Part shown: one piece after another, positions 1 through 12,800 of the stretch
Position numbering within the stretch: position 1 is the first letter of the stretch
How the letters are laid out: every line of letters starts with the position of its first letter
Origin: Owenia fusiformis
Lineage: Eukaryota > Annelida > Polychaeta > Sabellida > Oweniidae
NCBI GenBank assembly: GCA_903813345.2
Contig: CAIIXF020000012.1
Coordinates: 34,114,572 to 34,178,571, forward strand
Reading direction: 5' to 3'
DNA length: 64,000 nt
Translations under genes and position numbers: made by a program
The notes under the pieces: generated by a model
Told to the model about the DNA's origin: nothing
What the model saw: the letters and a program-made list of their open reading frames with translations, nothing else
Databases searched by the model: none

Positions 1-1
1 C

Positions 2-148
2 GTTGATGATCTAAGGGCCAGGATTGTCGCAGCAGTGGAGGATCTAAGGGGACAGAGAGACATCATCAGGGATGCAGTACGTGCGATGAGATCAAGGGCA
101 GACATTTGCATTGAAAGGAATGGGGGTCATATTGAATCAATATATTGA
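2..148 (+). CDS. C-terminal end of a transposase-like protein (partial)
   Basis: The window opens inside an open frame that runs 48 codons to a TGA at 146-148. It is rich in Arg and Asp and ends with a Cys-X-x-x-Asn-Gly-Gly-His-Ile-Glu tail. An R-R/L-C...GGHIE ending of this kind is common at the C-terminus of Tc1/IS630-like DDE transposases of invertebrates, so I infer the last part of such a gene or relic, with the 5' part beyond the left edge. The frame is opposite to the collagen-MAM gene, whose 3' part must lie further left, so this may be an insertion in one of its introns. Family assignment is from the tail motif only. Confidence 0.4.
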   Translation, partial: VDDLRARIVAAVEDLRGQRDIIRDAVRAMRSRADICIERNGGHIESIY

Positions 149-626
149 ATGGACATTGGGATTTAAAAGGGGTGTTAAATATGATATGTTTAATTTTAAT
201 TGGAATAAATGAGTAAATGAGTGATATCCTGATGTTTGTTGTTACTTATCACTTTGTTATGATGATGAAATTGACTTGGCTGAAAGTGGTACAAACTCAT
301 TTCTGACATGGTCACTTAAATCCCTTATAACTCAGTCATCCGTGAAGGAAAATAGACAACTTTGGTATCATAAGAAAAAGGACATCATAATGTATCAGAT
401 GGTAGCTGTATAATGCTGTAACCTGTATAATAGATAAATTATTACAACAAGTCATATTTAAACAGTGACATCGCCTCTTTAGTCTTCTATGTACATTAGA
501 TGATAAAATGGTAGTTTAAACTGTTCTACAATGAATTGTAAAATACCAAGACCAAAAAAACAGACAGTCTCTTGACTCATTTTGAACCTTGAATCATTGT
601 GAGAGTTAAAATCTGTTTTTTCTTAC
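149..626. other. Non-coding stretch, probably intron of the collagen-MAM gene
   Basis: AT-rich sequence with stops in all frames. No splice-flanked open frame is visible on either strand. It follows the donor of the last visible MAM exon on the minus strand. Confidence 0.5.
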
Positions 627-803
627 CTTTATCTTCACCGCCTCTATCATCGTTACTGGTCACCTTTACATCATCAATCGCAAAGTCTGAAGAGTAACGT
701 TTTAGACCTGCCGAAAGTTTCACTTTAAATAATACTGATGTCGTACCGCTGGGTAATTGTTCTGTTACTTCAGTCCAGTCGGAGATACTTTGGTCTACTT
801 TAC
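627..803 (-). CDS. Exon 4 of collagen-MAM gene: end of MAM domain
   Basis: Acceptor TTCTATAAAG, donor GTAAGA. Its 58 codons include [13 protein letters not shown] and the closing strand [10 protein letters not shown], then an acidic/Gly linker (NDDRGGEDK). It leaves in phase 1, so translation continues into an exon outside the window. Confidence 0.7.
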
Positions 804-3800
804 CTTTATAGAATCAAACGAAAATTCATGAAGTATTTAAATTTACATGTTATCACCAAAGGGCATGATGATGTCAATAGAAAGACATTTGTTTGAGATA
901 GACATTATCAATCTTTTGATTGCCGTTTTCATAAAAATAAGATGGCAAAGAGTCCAAAATAGTCTCAAAAATTACGTGTAATGGCTACAGACAAATCATT
1001 TGTGGATCTAATTACCAAGAAACCATACCCTGCGTGCAGAGTCTAGTTAAACTACGAAGCTCTCTTTTAAGAAGTGAAGTCAAACGAATGCAAAGGGTAA
1101 AGAAACCAAGAATTTAAACAGGCGAGACAGAGACCACGTCATTTCTTTACCATGAAATATGAATACTTGGCTGCCAGATGGCTGGGCTGTAACAGTGAAG
1201 ATTCCCATATTTTCACCCATGGCATGGTAAAGGAAGCGCAGAGTTTTTGTTCCGCTACTATAAAACTTCGGAGTCTCTATCACTGCCGTGGCATTATCTG
1301 GAGCTGGATTCGAAGCTTCCACATAGACGAACGTATCTACAGGTATATTTAAATGACTTTGATGTAACATTATTTCAATGTTGCATACACGCATGTAGAG
1401 ATAGATTCAATATATCCTCTGGGCCAAAATACTGTTCTATGATCAATATATCGTTGTTTTAATTGTGTTTAACCTCTTGAATCCCAGGCTCTAAAATCGG
1501 TTGAAACCAGAGAATTTTTCATTTTTGCAACCTTTTGAGATTTTCTATCTATTCAACTTTAGATGCTCAACCTAGTACAATGAGATGGCAGAGATCATTT
1601 CTACACATTTCAAAAAACAATTTTAGGTAAATTTGATGAAAATTGTTCAAATAAGAGCAATTTTAGTGAAAAGTTTTAAGACAGATTTTCTCGTCAATCT
1701 GGGTTTCAAGGTCATTTCTGAGATGACGAGAAATTCGTCACACATGGAAGTCAAGAGGTTAATCAAAAATCGATTTCGATCAAGATATTGATTATAATAT
1801 TTTAGCAAAATATTGAATTGTCCCCTATGTATCTACTTATAACAAGTTAAACATCTTCATCGAAATACTCATACTCACTTCCACTATTACCCCCATATAA
1901 GGGACCAGTTCCAATAGATGGTGTTTTGCCATCCGTGTTCCTTACCCAATCAATGTCGTCGTTTGAATATTGGAAGAACCCACACAAATCACTAGCAAAA
2001 TTGCAGTCTAGCAATGTTGTCTCTGAAACCAATCAGAGTGTAAACACAAAAAGTTAAAAATTTAGACCGGTGGCAAGATATCGCACTGAAAGATGCATTA
2101 TACCATAGGTTTCTCGGCCAGACAATCAATGATGTCCCTTTGTTATTGCTTATACAATATCTCACAAACTATGGATATATCTTATGGGTATAGTATTGCC
2201 GAAATATTGAAATAATCAACACTCTACTATATCTAACCCCTAGAAATGCATAAGATATTCTGTTTGTCTAATTGTATCGTTAAGTATATTTTTGCAAGTA
2301 CCTTATTAACATCTATCAGTCTTCTGCTCATTAACACTAAATGGTATACTTAGGTGGTTCAAAAAGTTTTTCAGTTGATGCCATAACTTCAAGGAAAATA
2401 GGACTTTTGCAATGAAACTTGGTACACATATCTGTTATATATATTTACACATTATATGGTAAAATTTGGGACCTCAATTTTGATTGGTTCTTGAGATATG
2501 GTTGCTATGGTAACCAGAGTGGTGGGTACCATGTTCAACCCGAAATTACGTTTTTCCAAATAGTTTTTTTTAGTTTATTTTGTAAGATTTATAAAGTTCA
2601 CTTTAACTTTTCCAACTTTTGAATTTGGTGGCAAGAATAGTTTGCAGAATAGTTTGAAGGTCCTGCAGATCCTATAGCTCCTTTTGGGATTTTGCCCCAT
2701 GAAGTCCGTGGGACTCCATGGGACTCCGTGGGATTTTGCCCCATCTTGCCCCACGAGGTCCCATGAGGTCCCATGAAGTCCCACGTGGGACTCGGTGGGA
2801 CTCGATGGGGCAAGATGGGGCAAAATCCCACGGAGTCCCATGGGGTCCCATCGAGAATGAACATGTTCATTCTTTCCATGGGGTATCGTGGGATTTTCGA
2901 TCATATGACGTGTTGTGTGAAGCCCAACATACACCAATGGGGCACGGTGGGATTTGATGGGACTCCATGGGGCTTGATGGGACTCCATAGGGCACGATGG
3001 GGCAAAGTCATCAAGGTCCCATGGGACTTCGTGGGATTCGATGGGGCAAATTGGGACTCGATGGGGCAAGTGGGATTTTGCCCCATTGGTGTATACCGGG
3101 CTTTAGTAGCCAATTAGAATACCGGAATTTAGGGGTTTGGTCAGCAGAGGCTATCATGAACAACATGGAGGATTAGGTTGAATATTTGTGCGGCTAAATT
3201 GTCTAAAATGGTGGACTAAAAGTCCAGTTAGGATAGCTATTTTAGGATATATATCTACATGAAGGTAGCAAGAATGTTATGTTTAGGTAAGAGTATCTTG
3301 ATGTGAAGGATATTTTCAGTTTCAGCAGCTTAGTTTAACATGTGATTTTCTCGCTAGATAGATTTTAAAGATCAATCTGTCACTTCAATTTCTGTTTCTG
3401 TGACATGTAAACACCACTTTTTGAGCATTATTTTAGGATCTGTATAGCATCTCAATTTAATAACCTGTGAAATATATGGGTTATGATTTGTATTTGAAGT
3501 GCAACAGGCATTGTTACTTTTGAGCCTGATTTGAACATAGTTGAAGATAGATGGCATACCAGATTGTTATGATTTTGTAAGGTCAGTTAGTACATGTAGC
3601 AGATATATGTAGGCCCAGAGAATAAGTATAGTGAGATTGAAAACTGCATAATTGTTATTCAAGGTAGTGTCTTGTTTGTGTAAGGAAAGATGTACATGTA
3701 CTTTTAACTAGATATTTGAAGATAGGTGGCAGAGTATTCTGTTGTTGCTATTTGTAAGGCATTCACATGTAGAGAGTGTTTGCATATATATAAGGTCAAG

Positions 3801-6800
3801 TTGGTGCATCGTTAATAAGATTGACAACTGTTTTTGAAGTTATTACAGTATCTTATTTGAGACAACATGTCTGATACAATTCTGTAGACCTTATTGTAAA
3901 TATTCATCATTGTACATATTTCATATTATTTTAGTAGTTATAATACAGTTACATAATATATATATAATCAAATCATATTCTTTTGTGCTATCATGTATGG
4001 TGTAGGACAATTTGATAATCAGTAAGATTAAAATTCATAACAACCAACACACTTCCTAGTCTAGGACATACGATACCATAGTATTTTTAACACCTTGTAT
4101 TTTTATTACGTCACGGCTAGGCGAGTGTGACCCCGGTTCTTACAATTTCAATTAGGTGATAAGAAATTACTGAAAAATATTGTGGGGATTTCGGAAAAAG
4201 TGTGAACATCTGGCGTTTGGTTAATCCCGTCATTACCGGAAGTGGTGATGTTCCTTGTGTGTGAACTCCGCGGAATCTTAATCAAAGGAGCAATCTCGGG
4301 TTAAAACTTAACCATAACTTGAGGAAACCTCCCGTAGTATCAGGCGATCTTGATCATCCCGTTCAGTACACACTCCAGTGTGGAGCTGAGAGAGCTGGGA
4401 ATTGAGGAGATCTTCTGAGGCAGAGTTTCCCCAAGAGTGGCAGAGACCTCTTAGTGTGGAGCTGAGAGAGCCGGGAATTGAGGAGATATTCTGAGGCAGA
4501 GTTTCCCCGAGAGTGGCAGAGACATCATGGAGTGGAGACAGTCCTCATAGAGACATAGAGAAGAATGTGGAGACAGTTTTCCTGGAAAGAGAACCGGAGA
4601 GACGATAGCCGGAGTGGAAACGTATCCCGGAGTTGAAGAATCCTCCTGGCGCTGGGGAGAGGCATTCCAGAGTTGGAGAATTCGTCATGGAAAGGTAGAG
4701 AGAAGAGCGAGCTGAAAGATCAGAAGTAGAAGTAGTAGAAACAGAGAGAAAAAAGAGACACGCTACCACAGTTAGAGATATGAGGAGAGAGAGAGTTACA
4801 CTACAACATTTAGAGACCATTAAAAATAATTCAAATACATTTTTATAGTTCAAGATGTGTCATTTACTGTAATTTATCTGTAGTTCAATATATGTGCTAA
4901 ACTGAACCAATGATGTCACATGTAAAATAATTTAAATGCTAATTTCTATATCGGTGGGAGTTCAGACTCAACTACCTTGGCTAGATGCCAAAAACATGTT
5001 ACAAACAAATTCCGAAAATATACGATTTTTATAGTGCTACGAGTACTAAGCAATATCATATGTGCAAATGGAATTCAAACGTTTTTATAAATTTCACAAT
5101 TTGTTACAAATGCTTTCAAGTATGTTGAGTTAGCAATTGATTTATTATTTCAAAACATAGCTGCATATCATATTTTAAAAAGAGTTTGTAAAGCCATTGT
5201 GTCGTAACTGGGGAATCCAGGACCTCGGCAATGTTGTAGTCTAGAGGGCGTAACGAGCTATTTAAGAAACCATAAATATAAATCTCACAAATCAAAACAC
5301 TTTAGAATTACTAAGAAAAAACATCCCGCTTTTGGAAAATTGGGTGTTTTCGTCAGTTTTCTAGACATACACAAAGAAATGTTGTTACAGTTACGCGGTC
5401 ACCCATTGATTATTTTATATGTACCTTGTGTAATTAACTATAATATTAAGGTATAATTGAATTGAATTGAAAATGCTATATATTTATGGTATTTGCGATA
5501 CGGGAGAATATGCCATACTAACCTTACTGCCATACTAAATATGCCATAAACCGCAGGTGAGTATGGTATATTCCACAAGTGAATATGCGATACAATGAAT
5601 TCACCATTATTTTTTCTAATTGAAACCTTTAATACTGACGTGGCTTTACTCATTCCGTTTTTAAAGCAAAGCAGGTTCGATTTTCAAAAATGATTTAAGA
5701 ATATTTTAAAAGAAATCTCTACACAGTATTATAAGTTATTGAATGATTTGAAGTGCAATACAGGATATATTCTGCTCGAAAAATTCTATATTGGAACGAG
5801 ACGAAATTTATCTAAAAGATAGGAAAGACGGCCAAATTTTGTTGTTTAAACAATCAAATGATATTCATTGTTAAAATTATTTTACCTGTTGATAGCAAGA
5901 AAGTGTTCAAAAAATATAATTTAAAAAAAGATTTGTCAGTTGCGAATTTTTTTAAAGAAAATCTCAAACTCTCCCGATGGTCTAAACATTTTCAAGTAAT
6001 ATGTTTACGTGATGCTATACATTTCTAAAGATTTACAATATATCCCATGGGCAGAATTCTTTGAAACAAAATAGTTATTTATCAAAATTAGAATTGAAAT
6101 AAAAAATAAACACTTGCTTACACACTCAATAACTTTCATGTACTTACATCGATTGACCTGATTATGATCAAAATAAATCAATAATTACTTAAATGGCCAT
6201 ATCATCTTTTCTAGTAGTAAAGTGTACAGTAATAGATGGGGAATCTAGAGATTATACAAACCGCTTGAACCATCATCTCCTTTTTGACCCTTTGGTCCTG
6301 TTAGGCCAATTGCTCCCCTTTCACCCGGTTGTCCTTTTACTCCAGGTGGACCAATGTCTCCGTTTACTCCTGGGGGACCAATTGCACCCTTTTCACCTGG
6401 TCTGCCGTTTGATCCACTTACTCCCGATGGGCCAATTGCACCCTTTTCACCTGGTCTGCCGTTTGATCCACTCACTCCCGGTGGGCCAATTGCACCCTTA
6501 TCACCCGGTCTGCCGTTTGATCCACTTACTCCCGGTGGGCCAATTGCACCTTTTTCACCTGGTCTGCCGTTCGATCCATTTACTCCCGGTGGGCCAATTG
6601 CACCCTTTTCCCCTGGTCTGCCGTTTGATCCACTTACTCCCGGTGGGCCAATTGCACCCTTTTCACCTTGTCTGCCGTTCGATCCATTTACTCCCGGTGG
6701 GCCAATTGCACCCTTTTCCCCTGGTCTGCCGTTTGATCCACTTACTCCCGGTGGACCAATTGCACCCTTTTCACCTGGTCTGCCGTTCGATCCATCTACT

Positions 6801-7732
6801 CCCGTTGGGCCAATTGCACCCTTTTCACCTGGTCTGCCGTTCGATCCATTTACTCCTGGTGGGCCAATTGCACCATTTCCCCCTGGTCTGCCGTTTGATC
6901 CACTTACTCCCGGTGGGCCAATTGCACCCTTTTCACCTGGTCTGCCGATCGATCCATTTATTCCCGGTGGGCCAATTGCACCCTTTTCACCTGGTCTGCC
7001 GATCGATCCATTTATTCCCGGTGGGCCAATTGAACCCTTTTCACCTGGATTCCCATTTGATCCATTTACTCCAGAGGAACCAATTGCTCCCTTTTCACCA
7101 GGTCTGCCAATCGATCCATTCACTCCAGGTGGACCAATTTCTCCATTTTCACCTGGTCTTCCAATTGCTCCTTTTTCACCTGGTCTGCCGTTCGATCCGT
7201 TTACTCCTGGGGGACCAATTTCTCCCTTTTCACCTGGTCTCCCTATCGATCCATTTATTCCAGGGGAACCAATTTCTCCCTTTTCTCCAGCCGGACCAGG
7301 CAATCCTTGACTTCCTTTAAGACCGGCTGGACCAGCTTCCCCTCGACTACCATTAAACCCTTGAGCACCGGTTGGTCCCTTTGGTCCTCTTTGTCCCCTG
7401 TATCCTCGCACTCCACGTTTTCCCGGTGGTCCAACTTTTCCTTCACAATTTTTAGTACATGTCTCCTCCAAGCTATGAATATCGGCTTGAGATTTGATGA
7501 CAAGCTTTTGTAAGGCTGTTATTTCTTCAGCTTGTTCATTTAGTTTATTTTGCAGTTGACCCATTTTCTCTTCGAGTTGGTCGACTGAGGTGGAAAGTCG
7601 GTCATCATTATCTGACAGTAGTTTACAATCACAAGGTGTGTTGGTGACTGTATCAGATTCAGCACAAAACAAATCCAAGCTGATAACTAGTGTCAGAATA
7701 AAACAAATGCCCCGTGAATTACAGGAATTCAT
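627..7732 (-). CDS. Secreted collagen-like protein with C-terminal MAM domain (3' incomplete)
   Basis: Four exons can be read on the minus strand: 7732-6262, 2022-1879, 1336-1151 and 803-627. All have AG acceptors and GT donors and their phases match (1/2 split codons). The protein begins with a signal peptide (residues 1-24, likely cut after Phe-Cys-Ala), then a CDC motif (34-36), a heptad-type coiled coil (about 45-90) and a Cys pair (92, 96). An uninterrupted Gly-X-Y collagen stretch follows (about 98-488), then a MAM domain from about 491 (start [12 protein letters not shown], end FAIDDVKV). The coiled coil before the collagen could nucleate trimers (inference). The start ATG has A at -3. 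The last exon ends in an open phase after an acidic linker, so more exons lie left of the window. MAM domains mediate protein contacts at cell surfaces and in matrix. A secreted or matrix adhesion protein is likely; I know no standard gene name for this order of domains. Confidence 0.8.
1026..1099 (+). mobile_element. TA-flanked MITE, copy A
   Basis: Starts TACCCTGCGTGCAGAG and ends GAATGCAAAGGGTA. The ends are short inverted repeats (TACCCT/AGGGTA) and the flanking TA fits a Tc1/mariner-type target. The same ends recur at 18879, 22165, 30386, 48015, 51293 and 52241. This 74-bp copy lies in the intron after exon 3 of the collagen-MAM gene. Confidence 0.7.
1151..1336 (-). CDS. Exon 3 of collagen-MAM gene: middle of MAM domain
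   Basis: Acceptor ATACCTGTAG, donor GTAAAG. Its 61 codons include YVEASNPAP, a core typical of MAM domains, and [13 protein letters not shown], the conserved LxFxYHMxG strand. Reading past the donor gives only intron sequence with a MITE. Confidence 0.75.
1879..2022 (-). CDS. Exon 2 of collagen-MAM gene: first third of MAM domain
   Basis: Acceptor TTGGTTTCAG, donor GTGAGT. It encodes 47 full codons with the MAM hallmarks [10 protein letters not shown], a DDIDWVR turn and a TPSIGTGP segment. It enters on two bases of a split codon and leaves on one, matching both neighbours. Confidence 0.75.
2217..2325. repeat. Dispersed repeat, copy 1 (mate at 60548-60650)
   Basis: Contains CCCCTAGAAATGCATAAGAT followed by TTGTTTGTCTAATTG-like sequence. 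It matches 60548-60650 along about 100 bp with scattered differences. No coding content is seen; the family is unidentified. Confidence 0.55.
2680..3110. repeat. Palindromic GGGGCAAAATCCCA-type repeat cluster with a TIR element
   Basis: About 430 bp are built from short words such as TGGGATTTTGCCCCAT, GGGACTCCATGGG and their complements, in both orientations. A perfect 20-bp palindrome, AGAATGAACATGTTCATTCT, lies near 2855-2874. A shorter element, about 2919-3104, has ends AAGCCCAACATACACCAATG and CATTGGTGTATACCGGGCTT that are inverted repeats. Open frames through this block are repeat-encoded and not genes. Confidence 0.7.
4370..4820. repeat. Purine-rich tract with a 76-bp tandem duplication
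   Basis: 4380-4454 and 4456-4530 are two copies of a unit starting TGTGGAGCTGAGAGAG with few differences. Downstream to about 4820 the + strand stays GA-rich with more degenerate pieces. It lies in the long intron between collagen exon 1 and the first MAM exon. Function unknown. Confidence 0.65.
6262..7732 (-). CDS. Exon 1 of collagen-MAM gene: signal peptide, coiled coil, collagen
   Basis: Single 1471-nt exon with 490 codons plus one base. The donor after the final AGCG is GTTTGT, weaker than consensus but phase-compatible with the MAM exon at 2022. If translation ran through it would stop four codons later. Putting a whole 390-residue collagen stretch in one exon is unlike fibrillar collagens, which use many small exons. 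Confidence 0.75.
6340..7295 (-). repeat. 54-bp (18-residue) tandem units within the collagen exon
   Basis: About 17 units of 54 bp encode [18 protein letters not shown] and close variants (VSGSN, INGSI, VDGSN). The central units are nearly identical at DNA level, which shows recent amplification or gene conversion. 54 bp is also the classic fibrillar-collagen exon size, but here no introns separate the units. Confidence 0.85.
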
Positions 7733-9886
7733 TGTCTTAGATTTGATTTGATTTCCCGATGCTCAAGGATTAATTGGCCGCCTAGTGAACAGTGTGTGAG
7801 ATGCGTGCGTGTACTTTAAATGCTATCAAGCTACTCTAACGACCGTGTTTGTATTTTAACTCTGTTTATTGCATATAAGATTGCATTCAAATAACCGTTA
7901 CGGTAAATGTACTGGGTTAAGGAAGCGATCAGGAGAGGACAATATGACAGCACGGATGTGTATTTCTTACAGGTTACTGGAAACGATGGGGAAGCATAAT
8001 GGTTACAGTGAACGCATCAGAGTCGTGAAGAAAAAGACGCATCGTTTGGTCTTGAAATAAAGATTACATAATTTAGTGACTGTTTCATATTTAATAAAAC
8101 ATAGTGTATACACTATTCTGAAAATGCATACAAAGTAGCCCAAGAGTATCATTAGCAAACTACAAAGGTCTGAAAAAGATCAGGTAAATGTCACGTGAGT
8201 ACTTATAACATTATTGTGCTACTTTGTACAAATGATTAGTGAATTTGGTTCATCAGTTGCCGGGAAAATATTTGTCAAAAAGTGTCTCATTTTTGGGAGA
8301 CCCGGTATATTGCTTAAGGTGTACTAAAGTTCACTTAAGTATTAAAGTTTACTAAGTATTTGAAAGCAACAAGCAACAGACAGACATATTGCGTTCAATG
8401 CATAGTTTATATGCTTAAAAATCCATTTTAATTTTTATTTCATCTCTATTTTTATAGTAAAACTGGCGAAAGGTATGATGTATCCATTTTGAAAAGCGCA
8501 AAATTGTTTTTGAACATTATCTGAGACATTTTGACAGTTTCATCAACAGTTCCAACTGGGAAATACCAAAAGGTATTGAAAAAACGGAGCAAGAAAATGA
8601 AGCATGAACAAAGACAAGTCGAGGGGTAAGCAAACCCCAAATTACCCAAACTATGATCTACCATTTAAAGAAACAAGGTATTATACCATATGACTTTGGC
8701 TTAAGCCTTTGAACTCGTGTTCTCGCATTCGGAGTCTGGAAACAAGACATTCGTTGTTTAAGTCATCATACAAGTCATTGAGTCTTGGTCTTACGGATCC
8801 TTTGTTTCATCGTCTCTTAAGGTCAGTTTGCATTTTGATGAATTTCATGACCATGTGCTATTTTCAGATAAACATAACTCATTCCACACACAATCTTCAT
8901 CTTTCATTCTTGCACAAAAGGTGCATGAGTGTACCTAGACTATTAATTGAGGGTTTATAATTCTTCAGAATGTTTGAATAACTAGAGTATTCAGTGGTTT
9001 ATTTTTCAAAATTGCAAAAAAATTCCAAAGTGCACCCTGACCTTAAAAGAATGAAACAATAAGCGGTTAATGATCTAACCCATGAACCTCATGTGACCAA
9101 AATTGTTTTAATTTTTTTCCTCTTCAGGCACATATACATTTTTAATGGTAAAGAAACCCGGGGGCAAATAGAAGTTGTTCTTTTGACTTTTGATTGTTGT
9201 TTTGGCCAAGATGGCTATATATAAGAGTTAGCAACTGAAATCAGGATGTTCGTCAATCCATTGTTTTTATACTAGTGTCACGTGGAACTTGTGTTGATTG
9301 CGCATGCTTATATCAAATACTCCACTCTGATTGGTCTGTCCCTGGATCTGAGTCTATTGCGCATCCTTTATTTCGTTTTGCTGAAAATATAAGAATGAAG
9401 ACGAGTTGAGAATGTGTTTAAAAAAATTGGCATAATTCTTAAATATTTTGCTTCACGTCGATATTTATAATGTATTCATTTCTCTATGTTGGTCAACACA
9501 TTGAATTAATATTTGGGAGAATTTAAAGTTGTACTCAAACCATTTTACTCGATTCAAATATTGTAGATATTTTTGCACTTTGAATCTTCTTCACTAGCAA
9601 TTGATGACATACGCGCGTATCTTGTTGGATGTATCATGTTTGAGATTACATGGAATACATTGGTAGTCGATTTGACATGTTGCTTGCAATTTTGTCAAAC
9701 TCTATACTGTGTGTATATATCTACTTCCTGCCTCTCAGTTGTTGTTTTCGTGAATCTATTTTCAACAAATTTTGCTTTTACCTTTAAACCAATTTGGCAA
9801 GTAAATACTACGAAGGGGACAACTAATCGACAGGGTGTCATAATTTACACGCTCACGTACAAAAACGTGTTACTTAATTAAACCTC
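7733..9886. other. Intergenic stretch between the collagen-MAM and PHYHD1-like genes
   Basis: AT-rich, no gene recognised. The interval holds the upstream region of the collagen-MAM gene and the 3' flank of the PHYHD1-like gene. A short splice-flanked open stretch on the + strand near 8550-8626 is too weak to call. Confidence 0.5.
7814..7821 (-). promoter_or_regulatory. Possible TATA-like box of the collagen-MAM gene
   Basis: ATTTAAAG on the minus strand lies about 82-90 bp upstream of the start ATG at 7732. Spacing fits a TATA element with a short 5' UTR, but this is inference from position only. Confidence 0.25.
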
Positions 9887-12800
9887 TCAGTTACCAGGAC
9901 CTACCTTTTCAAGCACCTGCCATCGTATCCCCTTCTCGGGAGGGTAAAAGTCTTTTCCCTCCATATCCACATTGTTAGTGCAACTTAAGATGGCGCTGTT
10001 GTCGACTATCTCTAATGGCGTATATTGCGGATGATGGTGAACTATAACTGGGTCGTTACTGCGTCTGTTGTAAGCACAAAGAAACGCCCAACGTCGGTTT
10101 GGGCTCAGGTTTTGGGAGCTCGTGTGGAGAAGATTGGAATGAAAGTACAGTGCATCACCTATGTTGGGATCAAAAACATTTGTTTCACTTTGAGTAAAGT
10201 ATCGGGAATTCCAAGAAAATGTACCTCAATGAAAATATGTTAAGTTGAAGTTTATAAACATAAGTTGAAGTTTATAGAAAAACGCTTCAAAGAGAAAAGT
10301 TGAACTTTAACAGAGAAATGTTGAACATGATATAGAGATTTCATTTTCATCCTTTCAAGAATATTTCTTCGTCACTCACAGAGTTATTCCATTCCTTGTT
10401 TGAACAATTTGTACAATTTTTGGGACACCCTGTATATTAATATAAAAACTACAAGCAATCCTGTATAGCCAAAATTCTCAATTCATAATTTTATAGTTGT
10501 AGCCTACTTGGTGAAAGTAGGTCAGCGTTCATCATGAAGAGCGTCCACATCTTTGTCGACCATCGCCAAGCTCAACGATTGTCATATACACTAATATCTA
10601 TTAATCTTTTAATATTAGACAGTTATATTTACCTGGCTGCATTTCAACCTCTGTTAATTCCATTCCTGGAAATTTCATGATTTGATTAACACGTTCAACG
10701 TCTGCACCAGTTTGACCTGCAACCTTTTTATGTTCGACACGGCCACACTTGTGAGAGCCCTTGATGACGTTTAAGCACCCATTTGACTTTGTACTTGGGT
10801 CAATGGCTATGAAAACGGTGGCCATGTCCGGAAATAAACAGCCATTCTGGTACCAGTACCTGGAGATAGAAGAAATGCACGTTCGACATCACAAAATACT
10901 GAATACATCATACACACCCACGTGTATACTGGACAAACTAACATTAATTTTGGCTGGTATAGAATAGAACAGGCTGATAAAATACTATTTTGATATGCGT
11001 CGAAGCCCTTAAAAACATAAGTTTTGAATACAGGGTTTATCTCGAGGGTAGGGACCGAGGGAACAACACATATTTTCTGACAGTTAAACCCTCTCGAACC
11101 GGCCATGCATAGAAGATACCTACTGGGGCTCTAGAGAACATTGCCAAAAATATTTTTAAACATCAATTTTAAAACCTCTATCACCAGTGTATCGCTTAAT
11201 TTGGCACGGATTTGGCAGAACCTAGAAACTAGGTGTATGAAAACAAACACTATAATACCCATAATCCTGATGCCAGTTCCATTTGCCACCTGTGTGAGGC
11301 TCTTTCATCATCAACTTTGTATGGTAGTGGTAAACCTCCCCTCCAAGAAGCTGAAAACATTAATACGATCACTTACATGAAACTTTAGAAATTTGAATAA
11401 CTCTAATTCTTTCAACTTTCTTGCTCTATATCCGATCGATGGACCAACAAAGAATTGGCCCTTGACGCGATGCATTGTGGGAGATATTTATAATAATGAC
11501 CATGTTTTATTCTATCGCGAATTGCTCTTCTCATATTCTTTATGGACAGCGTGTAACAAAAACACAGCCACGGACAAACAAAATTGCTAATTATACAACA
11601 TATTGACTACTCAACAAATTAGTTTACCTCTGCCATCACACCCGCCACCTTTTGACATTTTCCAACGACACCAGTGACGTCATTTCCGGGATGATTCCAA
11701 AGTGACATTTTACTGAATTTACCATCACCATCAGAAAACTGGAAGATGTGAGCCCAATGCAAATTTCCTCAACTTTAAAAGGTACAAATTTAATATATCA
11801 AAATTTTTGTATCGTCGTGCCAATGATGCCTTTTTATGAATGAAAAACCACTTGGGTCAACATTAGATACATTTTGAATGACGTGCACGACAGTCAACGG
11901 AACCGCATTGTATACTACATGTACCAGTTTGCTCTAAGCTTATTTTTTGGTGTAAGTATTATTTTTCAATGCACCAACATAATTTGTTGTTTCCCTTTTA
12001 AAACTCAACCATGGTACCTCTACTGCGTATTTGGTGACTCCATCGGGATGTTCTATGGATGTGCGAACAACTTTTAACTCTTCGGGCGTAAGGACCCCAC
12101 TTGGAAAAACAAGAGAAAAACAAATTGCAATTTACTCTTAAGGTAGATATATGAGGAGGTTTTCATGAAAATTTCATGTTACAATTACAAATCATTAATG
12201 AAATGGGTAATATTTTTCAAAATTCATTTTATTGTATGTAAATATCTACACGATATGAGGAAATACATTACTCAAAATCAAAATATATATTTGTTTCAAA
12301 TGTATGTTGAAATAACATTTCTTCAATTTAAAAACAACGATTTTTTGTGCGGAACTACCTTGAGAGCAAAAAATCAAAAAAGTGAGGCGTGTGATAAACA
12401 TTGCATTTACCGTACGAGGATGTAGCCATTGTCGTTGAAATCTTCCTTCATCTGGGGGGTCACTCGGAGCTCCCCATCTGTGTATGAGTACTCTCCTTTA
12501 AAACACAATGCAAAAACGACTTTAGAGCAGCCATGTGTCACATTACTTTTAGAATGGCCCTTGTATAGTATTTGTACTTTATAACATATTACACATATTG
12601 CACAAGTGAGATCTAGAACCGAAATGTGCCATCTTACTTTTAGAACGCCCCTTGTATGGTAATACATACGTGATGTGTATAAAGCAGTGCTTTACTACAC
12701 AAGGGGCGCTCGTTAAACGTACTTTGTGCGTTCGATATTGTTTATATTTACACGTTCCATGTTCATCATATCTCAATGTGGTACTGATGATACCTGTTAA

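Noticed and set aside
6193-7320. Long open frames on the + strand (375 and 318 codons) across 6193-7320
   Set aside because: They are antisense to the collagen exon. The 54-bp repeats keep them open and they encode monotonous Pro/His/Leu repeats.
8550-8627. Possible + strand exon (CATCAACAG acceptor, GTAAGC donor, Lys-rich reading)
   Set aside because: A single low-complexity basic segment with no partner exon or homology.
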